Source: UBA4742 sp963734965
GTDB taxonomy: Bacteria; Actinomycetota; Acidimicrobiia; Acidimicrobiales; Acidimicrobilacustridaceae
Direction: 5' to 3'
Assembly (NCBI GenBank): GCA_963734965.1
Contig: CAVTJK010000004.1
Location: 1,798,001-1,862,000, forward strand
Length of the DNA stretch: 64,000 nucleotides
Every line of letters begins with the position of its first letter. The first letter of the stretch is position 1. This document shows, in pieces, positions 49,165 through 58,222 of this stretch. Under the pieces are notes generated by a model. It saw only the letters and a list, made by a program, of their open reading frames with translations, was not told the origin of the DNA and searched no databases. The position numbers and the translations under genes are program-made.

Positions 49165-50292
49165 GTGAAGACACATCCCCGTCCTGTGGCGTCCGCACTG
49201 GGCTATCGGCCCGAGCTCGACGGCCTGCGTGCGCTCGCCGTGGCCGCCGTCATGCTGTTCCATGCCAACGTGTCCTGGGCCAAGGGGGGGTTCCTCGGGG
49301 TCGACGTCTTCTTCGTGCTGAGCGGGTTCCTGATCACCCGCCTCCTGCTCGAGGAGCGCGAGCTGACCGGCCACGTCGCCCTCCTGCGCTTCTACCTGCG
49401 GCGGATCCTGCGCCTGTTCCCCGCCCTGGTGGTCGTGTCGATCGCCGTGGCGATCTACGCCGCGATCTGGTTGCCCCACGACCAGTTCGTCCGCACGTTC
49501 CACGACGTCCTGGCCACCGCGACGTATCGCATGAACTGGGTGCAGGCCCTCCACCAGCAGCCCCCGTTCGGCCTGCTCGACCATGCCTGGTCGCTGAGCA
49601 TCGAGGAGCAGTTCTACGTGCTGTGGCCTCTGCTGCTCATCTTCGGCCACCGCCTCGGCGGGGTCCGCGGCGTCGCCATCGTCGCCTTGGTCGGTGCCGT
49701 CGCCTCGGCCGCGCTCCGACTGCTCCTCATCAGCAACGGCCGCCCCGACATCCGGGTCTACTTCGGACTCGACACCCACGCCGACGGCCTGCTGATCGGA
49801 TGCGCGTTGGCCGCGCTCACGTTGTTGTGGCCCGGGCTACCCGACGCCTTCCGCCGGAGCACCACCAGATGGATCGGCCCCGTCGCGCTGGTCGCCATCG
49901 GCATCGCCGCGTCGACGGTCTCGCTCACCAGCCGGGCCCTCTTCATGTGGGGCTACCTGGTGTTCGTGGCGGCCACCGCCCTGGTCATCGCCGACCTCTA
50001 CTCGCGTGGTCTCACCAGCCGGCCGCTGCATCACGAGCCCTTCGTCGCCATCGGCCGCATCTCCTACGGGCTCTACCTGTGGCACTGGCCGGTCTTCCTG
50101 GTGCTCAACGGCGGACGGATCCACTGGGGGTTCATCCCGCTCACGATCGTGCGGTTCATCGTGAGCGGGATCGCCGCGACCGCCTCGTTCCTGCTCGTCG
50201 AGCAGCCGTTCCTGCGCCTCAAGCAGCGACTCGAACCGGCGCTGCTCGCCCGCAGCCGTCGGGTTCGAACCACGATCGGCGGCACCGACTAG
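49165..50292 (+). CDS. Acyltransferase-3 family membrane protein
   Basis: Intact 375 residues, a compact OafA-like O-acyltransferase without an SGNH domain. ELDGLRALAVAAVMLFHAN opens the first helix with the conserved His; GGFLGVDVFFVLSGFLITRLLLEE and the RFYLRRILRLFPAL Arg cluster follow, and SLSIEEQFYVLWPLLL carries the family Glu. About ten helices. It probably transfers acetyl or another acyl group onto a surface glycan. GTG start at 49165. It is divergently transcribed from the SGNH-fused paralogue. Confidence 0.86.
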   Translation: MKTHPRPVASALGYRPELDGLRALAVAAVMLFHANVSWAKGGFLGVDVFFVLSGFLITRLLLEERELTGHVALLRFYLRRILRLFPALVVVSIAVAIYAAIWLPHDQFVRTFHDVLATATYRMNWVQALHQQPPFGLLDHAWSLSIEEQFYVLWPLLLIFGHRLGGVRGVAIVALVGAVASAALRLLLISNGRPDIRVYFGLDTHADGLLIGCALAALTLLWPGLPDAFRRSTTRWIGPVALVAIGIAASTVSLTSRALFMWGYLVFVAATALVIADLYSRGLTSRPLHHEPFVAIGRISYGLYLWHWPVFLVLNGGRIHWGFIPLTIVRFIVSGIAATASFLLVEQPFLRLKQRLEPALLARSRRVRTTIGGTD

Positions 50293-50305
50293 CTCGGCGC
50301 TCCGG

Positions 50306-52789
50306 TCACCTCAGGATGATGGCGCCGGCGTCGTCGACGTCGACGGTCACGGTGTCGCCTTCGGCCAGGTTGCGGTCGAGCAGGGCCATGGCCAGGCGAT
50401 CGCCGATCTCGCGTTGGATCAGGCGCTTGAGCGGCCGAGCCCCGAAGGCGGGATCGAAGCCCTCGCGGGCCAGCGCGTCCTCGGCCGCCTCGGAGACCTC
50501 GAGGGTGATGCGTCGATCGGCCACGCGCTTCTTGAGCGTGACCAGTTGCAGGTCGACGATGCGGCGGAGGTCGTCCTCGGTGAGCTCGCGGAACCGGACG
50601 ATGTCATCGACGCGGTTGATGAACTCGGGCTTGAAGAAGGCGGCGGGGTCGCCGGGCAGGTTCGAGGTCATGATCAGCACCACGTTGGTGAAGTCGACCG
50701 TGCGACCCTGACCGTCGGTGAGCCGGCCGTCGTCGAGCAGCTGCAGCAGCACGTTGAACACATCCGAGTGCGCCTTCTCGATCTCGTCGAGCAGGACGAC
50801 GGCGTAGGGCCGGCGGCGGACGGCCTCGGTGAGCTGGCCGCCCTCGTCGTAGCCGACGTAGCCCGGAGGCGCACCGATGAGCCGACTCACCGAGTGCTTC
50901 TCCATGTACTCGCTCATGTCGATGCGGACCATGGCCCGCTCGTCGTCGAAGAGGAACTCGGCGAGCGACCGAGCCAGCTCGGTCTTGCCGACGCCGGTCG
51001 GTCCGAGGAACAGGAAGCTGCCGATCGGACGGTTCGGATCCGAGAGCCCGGCACGGTTGCGCCGGATGGCGTTGGCCACCGCGGTGACGGCGTCAGCCTG
51101 ACCGATGACGCGCTCGTGCAACAGCTCCTCGAGGTGGACGAGCTTGTACATCTCGCCCTCCATCAGCCGCGAGATGGGCACGCCCGTCCACTTGCTGACG
51201 ACCTCGGCCACGTCCTCCTCGTCGACCTCCTCCTTGAGCATCTTCTCGGAGGCCTGCAGCTCGTCGAGGGCCTTCGTCGCCTCGTCGATGCGACGCTCGA
51301 GCTCGGGCAGCTGGCCGTAGCGGATCTCGGCCGCCTTCTCGAGATCGCCCTCGCGCTCGACCTCGCTGCGCTTGGCCTCGAGCTGCTCCTTGAGCTCACG
51401 GATCTGGGCGATGGCGTCCTTCTCGTTCTCCCAGTGCGCCTTCATGGCCGCCGACTGCTCGTGCAGGTTGGCCAGCTCCTCGTCCAGGGTGGCCAGCCGC
51501 TCGCCCGAGACGGCGTCGGTCTCCTTGGCCAGCGCGACGCGCTCGATCTCGAGTTGGCGGATGCGCCGCTCGACCACGTCGATCTCGGTCGGCATCGAGT
51601 CGATCTCGATGCGGAGCTTGCTCGCCGCCTCGTCCATCAGGTCGATGGCCTTGTCCGGTAGGAAGCGCCCTGTGAGGTATCGATCGGACAGCACCGCCGC
51701 CGCGACCAGGGCCGCGTCCTGGATGCGCACGCCGTGGTGCACCTCGTAGCGCTCCTTGAGGCCGCGCAGGATGGCGATGGTGTCCTCGACGCTGGGCTGA
51801 CCGACGAAGACCTGTTGGAAGCGTCGCTCGAGGGCGGCGTCCTTCTCGACGTACTTGCGGTACTCGTCGAGGGTGGTCGCGCCGATCATGCGCAGCTGCC
51901 CGCGCGCCAGCATGGGCTTGAGCATGTTGCTGGCATCCATGGCGCCCTCGCTGCCGGCCCCGGCGCCGACGACGGTGTGCATCTCGTCGATGAAGGTGAC
52001 CACCTCGCCGTCGCTGTCGGTGATCTCCTTGAGGACGGCCTTGAGCCGTTCCTCGAACTCGCCGCGGTACTTGGCGCCGGCCACCATGCTCGACAGGTCG
52101 AGGGCGATCAGGCGCTTGTCCTTGAGGCTCTCGGGCACGTCACCTTCGACGATCCGCCGGGCCAGCCCCTCGACGATGGCGGTCTTGCCGACGCCTGGCT
52201 CGCCGATCAGCACCGGGTTGTTCTTCGTCCGCCGCGACAACACCTGGATGACGCGCCGGATCTCGTCGTCACGACCGATCACAGGATCGATCTGACCGGC
52301 GCGGGCGGCTTCGGTGAGGTCCCGGCCGTACTTCTCGAGGGCCTGGTACTGCTCCTCGGGGTTCTGGCTGGTCACCCGGTGGCTGCCCCGCACCTGGGCC
52401 AGGGCGGCCAGCAGGTCCTCGCGATCGACACCGAGCCGCTCGGCCAGCGCCAGGAGCAGGTGCTCGGTCGAGAGGTACTCGTCGTGCAGCTCGCGGCGGG
52501 ACTCGTCGGCCGCGTCGAGCAACGTGGTCAGCTCGCGGCTCATGCGCGCGTCCGAGCCGTAGGCCTTGGGCAGACGCTCGATGGCGGCCTGGGCCTCGTT
52601 GCGCACGGCGAAGGGCGCCTTGCCGACCTTGGTGAGGATGGGCAGGACGACCCCTTCCTCTTGGCCGAGCAGCGCCGCCAGCAGGTGGTCGGGCGTGACC
52701 TCGGGGTTGGCGTTGGACCGGGCCGACTCGATGGCCTGGTTGAGCGCCTCTTGGGTCTTGAGGGTCCAGCGATTGGGGTCGAGGGCCAA
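50306..52789 (-). CDS. clpB: ATP-dependent disaggregase ClpB
   Basis: Intact 827-residue Hsp104-family chaperone that dissolves protein aggregates with DnaK-DnaJ-GrpE. The N-domain repeats are followed by NBD1 with Walker A IGEPGVGKTAI and Walker B VVTFIDEMH, the coiled-coil M domain (EELANLHEQSAAMKAHWENEK region), and NBD2 with GPTGVGKTELARSLAEFLF and VVLLDEIEKAH. The NBD2 stretch between MTSNL and FKPEFINR is very short (PGDPAAF), shorter than usual. It starts at a TTG at 52789 with AGGAG 10 nt upstream. It is controlled from a HAIR-like operator-promoter at 52836-52856. Confidence 0.96.
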   Translation of the reverse strand: MALDPNRWTLKTQEALNQAIESARSNANPEVTPDHLLAALLGQEEGVVLPILTKVGKAPFAVRNEAQAAIERLPKAYGSDARMSRELTTLLDAADESRRELHDEYLSTEHLLLALAERLGVDREDLLAALAQVRGSHRVTSQNPEEQYQALEKYGRDLTEAARAGQIDPVIGRDDEIRRVIQVLSRRTKNNPVLIGEPGVGKTAIVEGLARRIVEGDVPESLKDKRLIALDLSSMVAGAKYRGEFEERLKAVLKEITDSDGEVVTFIDEMHTVVGAGAGSEGAMDASNMLKPMLARGQLRMIGATTLDEYRKYVEKDAALERRFQQVFVGQPSVEDTIAILRGLKERYEVHHGVRIQDAALVAAAVLSDRYLTGRFLPDKAIDLMDEAASKLRIEIDSMPTEIDVVERRIRQLEIERVALAKETDAVSGERLATLDEELANLHEQSAAMKAHWENEKDAIAQIRELKEQLEAKRSEVEREGDLEKAAEIRYGQLPELERRIDEATKALDELQASEKMLKEEVDEEDVAEVVSKWTGVPISRLMEGEMYKLVHLEELLHERVIGQADAVTAVANAIRRNRAGLSDPNRPIGSFLFLGPTGVGKTELARSLAEFLFDDERAMVRIDMSEYMEKHSVSRLIGAPPGYVGYDEGGQLTEAVRRRPYAVVLLDEIEKAHSDVFNVLLQLLDDGRLTDGQGRTVDFTNVVLIMTSNLPGDPAAFFKPEFINRVDDIVRFRELTEDDLRRIVDLQLVTLKKRVADRRITLEVSEAAEDALAREGFDPAFGARPLKRLIQREIGDRLAMALLDRNLAEGDTVTVDVDDAGAIILR

Positions 52790-52835
52790 GGGATCGCAGC
52801 TCCTGAGTGAACAGCCGACGTTGTGACTTAGAAAA

Positions 52836-52856
52836 GTTGATGGTCATTGTATCAAG
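52836..52856 (-). promoter_or_regulatory. HAIR-like HspR operator overlapping the clpB promoter
   Basis: On the minus strand CTTGATA-N7-CATCAAC, with TTGA/TCAA arms at the spacing of the HspR HAIR element (CTTGAGT-N7-ACTCAAG). TTGATA also serves as a -35, with a 17-nt spacer to TCTAAG as the -10. It matches the dnaK site at 62389-62409. Confidence 0.7.
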
Positions 52857-53089
52857 TTTTACGGCCCTCGTCTATACCGGCCCGTCCGGAATGCGGGCTC
52901 GTCCCGTAGACCCATCAGGGCATCTCACCAAGGATCATCGTGGCGCCGCCGCGTCCCGGCGGGGTAGGGAGCGCAGTTGAACGAGGGCGAAACATTTGTC
53001 GGTCGACTGACCGGGCCCGACGACGCCTCGGTACCGTGGCTCGAACCCGTGGCCGGGTCGGCTCGGCCCGGGAAGGAGATGAGGGGCTC

Positions 53090-53185
53090 ATGACCAAGCT
53101 GAGATATCCACCTCCCCATGACTGGCTGTCGCTGCCGGCCATCCGAGACACCGACTGGGTCGAAGCCCAGTTCGGCCACAGCTAG
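53090..53185 (+). CDS. 31-residue ORF translationally coupled to egtA
   Basis: A short ORF beginning MTKLRYPPPHDWLSLPAIR and ending in DTDWVEAQFGHS, with AAGGAG 11 nt upstream of its ATG. Its TAG ends 2 nt before the egtA GTG, which itself has no ribosome site, so ribosomes finishing this ORF would reinitiate on egtA. It is in a different frame from egtA and is not its missing N-terminus. It is rich in Trp, Pro, Asp and His, without Cys. I do not recognise it. It could be a coupling leader or a real small protein. Confidence 0.5.
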   Translation: MTKLRYPPPHDWLSLPAIRDTDWVEAQFGHS

Positions 53186-53187
53186 CC

Positions 53188-54456
53188 GTGCCCGGCCACC
53201 AACGCGCGCTGTCGATCGGCGATGTCCACCGCTTCGTCAGCGACCACGTCTTCGCCGCGTCCGGCGATCCTCACGGCCTCGGTGTCGAGCTCGAGTGGCT
53301 CACCAGCCACGGTCGACGCGAGCGCCGTCTGCCCATCGCTCGCGCCAACCGGCTCATCGATGACCTGTCACCCCTGCCCGCCGGCAGCCACCTGACCCTC
53401 GAGCCGGGCGGCCAGCTCGAGCTGAGCTCAGCCCCGTTCACGTCGATCGACGAGGTCTGCGCGGCGGCGGCGTCGGATCTGGCGCTGCTCGACGAAGCGT
53501 GCGACGACTGTCAGGTCGAGCTGATCGCGCTCGGCGCCGATCCGTTGCGCCCGCCCGAGCGCGTCGCCGTCGGACCGCGCTACCAGGCCATGGAGCACTA
53601 CTTCGATCGCCTCGGAGTCGCGGGGCGGATGATGATGTGCAACACCGCCGCCATCCAGGTCAACGTCGGGCTCGGCGAGCCGGGCCAGACCGCGGCGCGG
53701 TGGCGACTGGCCAACCGCCTCGGTCCCGCCCTCATCGCCGCCTTCGCCAACTCGCCGTTCTCGGGCGGACTGCCGAGCGGCTGGCAGTCGACGCGGCTGC
53801 GGTCGTGGTGGGCGCTCGACCCGAGCCGATCCGCACCCGTGCCGTGCGAGGTCGACCCGACGACGGCGTGGGCCGCCTATGCCCTCGACGCGCGCGTGAT
53901 GCTCATCAAGGTCGACGTCGACAACTACGCCCCGGTGATCGAGGAGCTCTCGTTCGGGCAGTGGCTGCGCGACGGCCACGATCTCGGCTGGCCGACCGCC
54001 GACGACCTCGAGTACCACCTGACCACGTTGTTCCCGCCGGTGCGCCCGAAGGGCTGGCTCGAGCTGCGCATGTTCGACGCGCTGCCGTCTCCGGCGTGGC
54101 AGGTCGCGGTGGCCGTCACGGGTGCGCTGCTGACCGACGCCTCGCTCGAACCCGAGCTGTCGGCCGTGCTCGAGCCGACGGCTGACCTCTGGGTCGATGC
54201 CGCCCAGCTGGGGCTGGCCCATCCCGAGCTGGCCGGCGCCGCGATCCGCGTGTTCGACCTGGCCCTCGACGCCCTGGGGTCGGGCGGCGTCAGCGCCGAG
54301 CGCCGCGAGCTGGTCGAGGCCTACGCCGATCGCTGGGTCAGGCGCGGGCGCTCGCCCGCCGACGATCGCCTCGATGCGTGGCGACGCACGGGTGAGCTCT
54401 TCCCGCCGGCCGAGACCCCCGACGTGATCCGCGCTCACGTCGAGCCGGTCCTGTGA
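53188..54456 (+). CDS. egtA: Glutamate-cysteine ligase of ergothioneine synthesis
   Basis: 422-residue gamma-glutamylcysteine synthetase (GCS2-like) supplying gamma-Glu-Cys to EgtB. Family features are GLGVELEWLTSHG near the N-terminus, LTLEPGGQLELSSAPF, MMMCNTAAIQVNVGLG and LRSWWALDPSR, followed by GWLELRMFDALPSPAWQVA. Intact. The start is the GTG at 53188, 2 nt after the small ORF's stop; an N-terminus this short still fits EgtA because homology starts at once (ALSIGDVHRFV). The stop overlaps the egtB GTG (GTGA). Confidence 0.92.
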   Translation: MPGHQRALSIGDVHRFVSDHVFAASGDPHGLGVELEWLTSHGRRERRLPIARANRLIDDLSPLPAGSHLTLEPGGQLELSSAPFTSIDEVCAAAASDLALLDEACDDCQVELIALGADPLRPPERVAVGPRYQAMEHYFDRLGVAGRMMMCNTAAIQVNVGLGEPGQTAARWRLANRLGPALIAAFANSPFSGGLPSGWQSTRLRSWWALDPSRSAPVPCEVDPTTAWAAYALDARVMLIKVDVDNYAPVIEELSFGQWLRDGHDLGWPTADDLEYHLTTLFPPVRPKGWLELRMFDALPSPAWQVAVAVTGALLTDASLEPELSAVLEPTADLWVDAAQLGLAHPELAGAAIRVFDLALDALGSGGVSAERRELVEAYADRWVRRGRSPADDRLDAWRRTGELFPPAETPDVIRAHVEPVL

Positions 54457-55838
54457 GCACCGTCGCGCCGGGCGTCGAGATCGACCTCGACGGTGTGGTC
54501 GACGCCCTGCAGCGCGCCCGCGCCCGCACGCTCGGTCTGGTCGACAACCTGACCGACGAGCAACAGCGGGCGCAGGTCTCGCCGCTGATGTCGCCGTTCG
54601 TGTGGGACCTGGCCCACATCGGCAACTACGAGGAGCTGTGGCTGCTGCGCGCCCTCGACGGGCGCCAACCGATCGACGCGGCCCTCGACGACCTCTACAA
54701 CGCCTTCGAGCATCCGCGATGGACCCGCCCGTCGCTCCCGATCCTCGGCCCCGACGAGGCTCGGAGCTACCTCGGCCAGGTCCGGGACGAGGTGATCGAC
54801 CTGATCGGTCGTCTCGATCGGGCCACCGACGACGCCGCCACCCGGCGCCTGGTCCACGACGGCTTCGTCTACGGGATGGTGCTGCAGCACGAGCACCAGC
54901 ACGACGAGACGATGGTGGCCACCCACCAGCTCCGGGGCCTCGATGCCGTCGAGCCACCCGTTCGCGACGCCGACGCCGCCGGCTTGGCGCCGGTGGGCGC
55001 CGATCTGACCACGGGGGCGACGCGAGAGCGAGGCGAGCAGCCGCCCATGCTGCGGATCTCCGGCGGTCGGTTCACGATGGGTAGCTCTCATCGGTGGGCC
55101 TATGACAACGAACGGCCCGCCCACCACGTCGAGTTGGGCGACTTCCTCATCGACACCACGGCCGTCACCAACCGCGCCTACCGGGCCTTCATCGAGGCCG
55201 GCGGCTACGACGACCAACGCCTGTGGGCCCCGACCGGTTGGGCCTGGCGCCTCGACCAGCAGCTGGCCCATCCGCAGTTCTGGCAGCGCGAGGGCGACCG
55301 AGCCTGGAGCGTCCTGCGCTTCGGTCAGCGAATCGATCTCGATGCCCTCGAGGACGAACCGGTCCAGCACGTGTGCTGGTACGAGGCCGATGCCTTCGCC
55401 CGATGGGCGGGCTCGCGGCTACCGACCGAAGCCGAGTGGGAGCGAGCGGCCGTCGGCGCGGTCGGACGGGCCGACGGCGCCGAACCGGCGTGGCCCTGGG
55501 GCGGCGAGCACCCGAGCCTGGCCCACGCCAACCTCGGCCAGACCCGGCTGGGCCCGTCGCCCGTCGGGTCCCATCCGGCCGGTGCCAGCCCGGAGGGATG
55601 TCTCGGACTCATCGGTGACGTCTGGGAGTGGACGTCGTCGGACTTCACGCCGTATGCGGGCTTCGAGGCGTGGCCCTACCGCGAGTACTCCGAGGTGTTC
55701 TGGGGCGACGAGTACAAGGTGCTGCGCGGCGGCTCGTGGGCCACCGACCCCGTCGCCATCCGCAGCTCGTTCCGCAACTGGGACCTCCCGATCCGACGCC
55801 AGATCTTCGCCGGCTTCCGCTGCGCCCGCGACGCCTGA
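54453..55838 (+). CDS. egtB: Ergothioneine sulfoxide synthase
   Basis: 461-residue non-heme iron oxygenase joining gamma-Glu-Cys to hercynine. The N-terminal DinB-like domain carries the iron facial triad: H55 in DLAHIGNYEE, and H146 and H150 in LQHEHQHDET. The C-terminal formylglycine-generating-enzyme-like domain has ISGGRFTMGSSHRWAYDNERP and SRLPTEAEWERAA, ending with YKVLRGGSWATDP and FAGFRCARDA. Intact. GTG start overlapping egtA; egtC follows after 3 nt. Confidence 0.96.
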   Translation: MSTVAPGVEIDLDGVVDALQRARARTLGLVDNLTDEQQRAQVSPLMSPFVWDLAHIGNYEELWLLRALDGRQPIDAALDDLYNAFEHPRWTRPSLPILGPDEARSYLGQVRDEVIDLIGRLDRATDDAATRRLVHDGFVYGMVLQHEHQHDETMVATHQLRGLDAVEPPVRDADAAGLAPVGADLTTGATRERGEQPPMLRISGGRFTMGSSHRWAYDNERPAHHVELGDFLIDTTAVTNRAYRAFIEAGGYDDQRLWAPTGWAWRLDQQLAHPQFWQREGDRAWSVLRFGQRIDLDALEDEPVQHVCWYEADAFARWAGSRLPTEAEWERAAVGAVGRADGAEPAWPWGGEHPSLAHANLGQTRLGPSPVGSHPAGASPEGCLGLIGDVWEWTSSDFTPYAGFEAWPYREYSEVFWGDEYKVLRGGSWATDPVAIRSSFRNWDLPIRRQIFAGFRCARDA

Positions 55839-55841
55839 GCC

Positions 55842-56612
55842 ATGTGCCGCCTGATCGCCTATTGGGGACCCCCCGTGCCCATCGTCAGCCTCGTCGTCGA
55901 GCCCGCTCACGGTCTGGTGGTGCAGTGCACGGCGGCGCGCGAGCAGACGAGCGGCCACGAGAACCCCGACGGCTGGGGAGTCGGCTGGTACCCCGACGAT
56001 GCCCTCCTGCCGAGGCGCTATCGCAGCACCACACCGATGCCGGCCGACCGGGCCGGGCTGGAGGAGCTGTCCGCGCTGACCGCCGGACGGTTCGTGGCAC
56101 ACGTCCGCCACAAGTCGCCCGGTTCGCCGACCGAGCTGGCCGGCAACGCCCCCTTCATGGAGGGCCGGCTGCTGTTCGCCCACAACGGCTTCGTCGAGGG
56201 CTTCCGCTCCGGCCTCCGTGAACAGCTTCGGGACCAGCTCACCCCTCGACGCCGAGCCGGTCTGCGCGGCGATGCCGACAGCGAGGTGCTGTTCGGCCTC
56301 GTGCTCGATCGCATCGACGCCGGCGACGACCTCGCCGACGCGCTCGGCCGCGTGATCGCCGCCATCGACCAGCCCGACGGCAAGTTCAACATCGTCCTGA
56401 CCGACGGCGAGCAGATGGTCGCCAGTCGGTGGGGCAACTCGCTGCACCTGCGACGTGATCAGCCGCACCCCGGCTCGATCATCGTCGCGTCCGAGCCCTA
56501 CGACGACGACCCGGACTGGGAGTGCGTACCCGAGCACAGCCTGGTCCGGATCGACGCCGAGGGCGTCACCTCGTCCTCTCTCAGCTCCCCCTCAGCGGAG
56601 GCCTTGCCATGA
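55842..56612 (+). CDS. egtC: Gamma-glutamyl-hercynylcysteine sulfoxide hydrolase
   Basis: 256-residue Ntn amidohydrolase removing glutamate from the EgtB product. The nucleophile is Cys2, directly after the initiator Met (MCRLIAYWGPP); the class II glutaminase-like core has ENPDGWGVGWY, RFVAHVRHKSPG and LLFAHNGFVEGF. Intact. ATG at 55842, 3 nt after egtB; its stop overlaps egtD (ATGA). The final step enzyme, the C-S lyase EgtE, is not encoded nearby. Confidence 0.94.
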   Translation: MCRLIAYWGPPVPIVSLVVEPAHGLVVQCTAAREQTSGHENPDGWGVGWYPDDALLPRRYRSTTPMPADRAGLEELSALTAGRFVAHVRHKSPGSPTELAGNAPFMEGRLLFAHNGFVEGFRSGLREQLRDQLTPRRRAGLRGDADSEVLFGLVLDRIDAGDDLADALGRVIAAIDQPDGKFNIVLTDGEQMVASRWGNSLHLRRDQPHPGSIIVASEPYDDDPDWECVPEHSLVRIDAEGVTSSSLSSPSAEALP

Positions 56613-57599
56613 ACGAAGATCCCCGACCGGCGACGATCCGGATCGAGGTCCACATGGGCCCGACCGATCTCGACGACGCGCTGCGCGCCGATGTCCGACG
56701 CGGGCTCACCTCGACGCCCAAGGAGCTGCCGCCCAAGTGGTTCTACGACGACCGCGGCTGCGAGCTCTTCGAGGCCATCACGCGGCTCGACGAGTACTAC
56801 CCGACCGAGTGCGAGCGGGCGATCCTGCGCGCCGAGGCGCCGACCATCGCCGCGGTCTCGCAGGCTGACACCCTGGTCGAGCTCGGATCGGGCACCTCGG
56901 ACAAGACACGCGTGCTGCTCGACGCCCTGGCTCGGCGCGGGCAGCTCCGACGGTTCATCCCCTTCGAGATCAGCGAGACGACGCTGCGGACCGCCGCCCG
57001 CGCCATCGGCGACGAGTACCCGGGCATCGACGTCCATGCCGTCGTCGGTGACTTCGAGCGCCACCTCGGCGATCTCCCCCAGAAGGGCACCCGACTGATC
57101 GCGTTCCTGGGCGGGACCATCGGCAACTTCGCGCCCGCGGAGCGCAAGCGCTTCCTGGCCGACCTGGCCGACGGCATGCGGCCCGGCGATCACTTCCTGC
57201 TCGGAACCGATCTGGTCAAAGACGTCGTCCGGCTCGAAGCGGCCTATGACGACGCCCAGGGCGTGACGGCCGAGTTCAACCTCAACGTGCTGCGCGTCGT
57301 CAACCGCGAGCTCGACGCCGATTTCGACCTGACTCGCTTCGCCCACGTGGCCCGGTTCGATCTCGACGAGGAGTGGATCGAGATGCGGCTGCGCTCGCTC
57401 GCCGATCAGACCGTCCACGTCGGCGCGCTGGGCCTCGACGGTCGACTTCGCCGAAGGCGAGCAGATGCGCACCGAGATCAGCGCCAAGTTCCGCCGCTCG
57501 GGCGTCGAGGCCGAGCTGGCCGAAGCCGGCCTGCGGCTCGATCGCTGGATGACCGACCCGGCCGGCGACTTCGCCCTCAGCCTCTCGGTGCGCGACTGA
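56609..57599 (+). CDS. egtD: L-histidine N-alpha-methyltransferase (one frameshift)
   Basis: SAM-dependent enzyme trimethylating histidine to hercynine, the first step of ergothioneine synthesis. Family blocks are LPPKWFYDDRGCELFEAITRLDEYYPT, the SAM motif LVELGSGTSDKTRVLLDAL, FLGGTIGNFAP and HFLLGTDLVKDVVRLEAAYDD. One extra G near 57445 breaks the frame; the remaining FAEGEQMRTEISAKF and the C-terminal FALSLSVRD complete the protein. ATG overlapping egtC. Palindrome C follows as the probable operon terminator. Confidence 0.95.
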
Positions 57600-57650
57600 C
57601 CCGACCCGCGACCGCTGCGCCGCCGCCCTCCTGATCCCCTCCCCGTGGCC

Positions 57651-57698
57651 TTTTGGCGATCAAGATGGCCCCTGACGGGGCCAGGATGGTCGCCAGAA
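57651..57698. repeat. Palindromic intergenic repeat, copy C
   Basis: TTTTGGCGA and TCGCCAGAA outer arms with an inner GGCCCC / GGGGCC stem and 4-nt loop. The end sequences resemble copies A and B while the inner stem differs but keeps pairing. It lies 51 nt after egtD and before a gene with its own strong ribosome site. Confidence 0.65.
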
Positions 57699-57727
57699 CG
57701 GCATGAGGCGCGACGGGAGGAGGAGCG

Positions 57728-58165
57728 TTGGGCACGATCTACGAGGACATCGCCACCGCCGCGTCCGCCATCGCCGACGAGCTCACCGGTCACGGCTTCG
57801 AGCTCGACTTCAGCCTGGCCAGCCTGGGCGAGGTCGATCGCTTCTTCGACGAGAACAGCTCGCCGGACGTCGAGATCACCGACAGCCTGTTGGCCGAGCG
57901 GCTCGGACCGTGGATGTTCTCGCTCGGGGCCTATTCGGGAGAGGTGGTGCGGCGCCACGTCGGGGGCCGGTGGCGGTGGGACGGCGCCGATGACGACAAG
58001 GCCGCCTCGACCGAAACCGAGCTGGTGCTCGTGGACGACTCGATCATCTTCCCGTTCCAACGCGCCTGGAAGCGTCTGATGAACGGACCGGTCGACAGCA
58101 TGGAGGCATGGGGCCACGAGATGACCGAGGCGGTGAGACCCGGCTTCGACGACCCTCCGAGCTGA
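57728..58165 (+). CDS. Conserved-looking protein of unknown function
   Basis: 145 residues, acidic, no signal or membrane segment. It starts at a TTG preceded by an excellent GGGAGGAGG 4-6 nt upstream. The centre (SLLAERLGPWMFSLGAYSGEVVRRHVGGRWRW) and the tail (FQRAWKRLMNGPVDSMEAW) look like a small alpha/beta domain of the sort seen in DUF3806- or immunity-like proteins. I cannot assign it. Monocistronic, converging on hspR. Confidence 0.65.
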   Translation: MGTIYEDIATAASAIADELTGHGFELDFSLASLGEVDRFFDENSSPDVEITDSLLAERLGPWMFSLGAYSGEVVRRHVGGRWRWDGADDDKAASTETELVLVDDSIIFPFQRAWKRLMNGPVDSMEAWGHEMTEAVRPGFDDPPS

Positions 58166-58222
58166 GCCCGACGTTGGTTCCCGAGATGCGCTGACGATCG
58201 GCGGCCCGACCGGCGCCGGACC

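Noticed and set aside
49124..49198. Longer N-terminus for the SGNH acyltransferase from an upstream in-frame codon at 49198
   Set aside because: It would cross the divergent promoter and the other gene's start; the GTG at 49123 has a TAACCT box 7 nt upstream.
53090..53188. Small ORF as the frameshifted N-terminus of EgtA
   Set aside because: EgtA homology starts immediately after the GTG at 53188, and the peptide does not resemble the N-terminus of glutamate-cysteine ligases.
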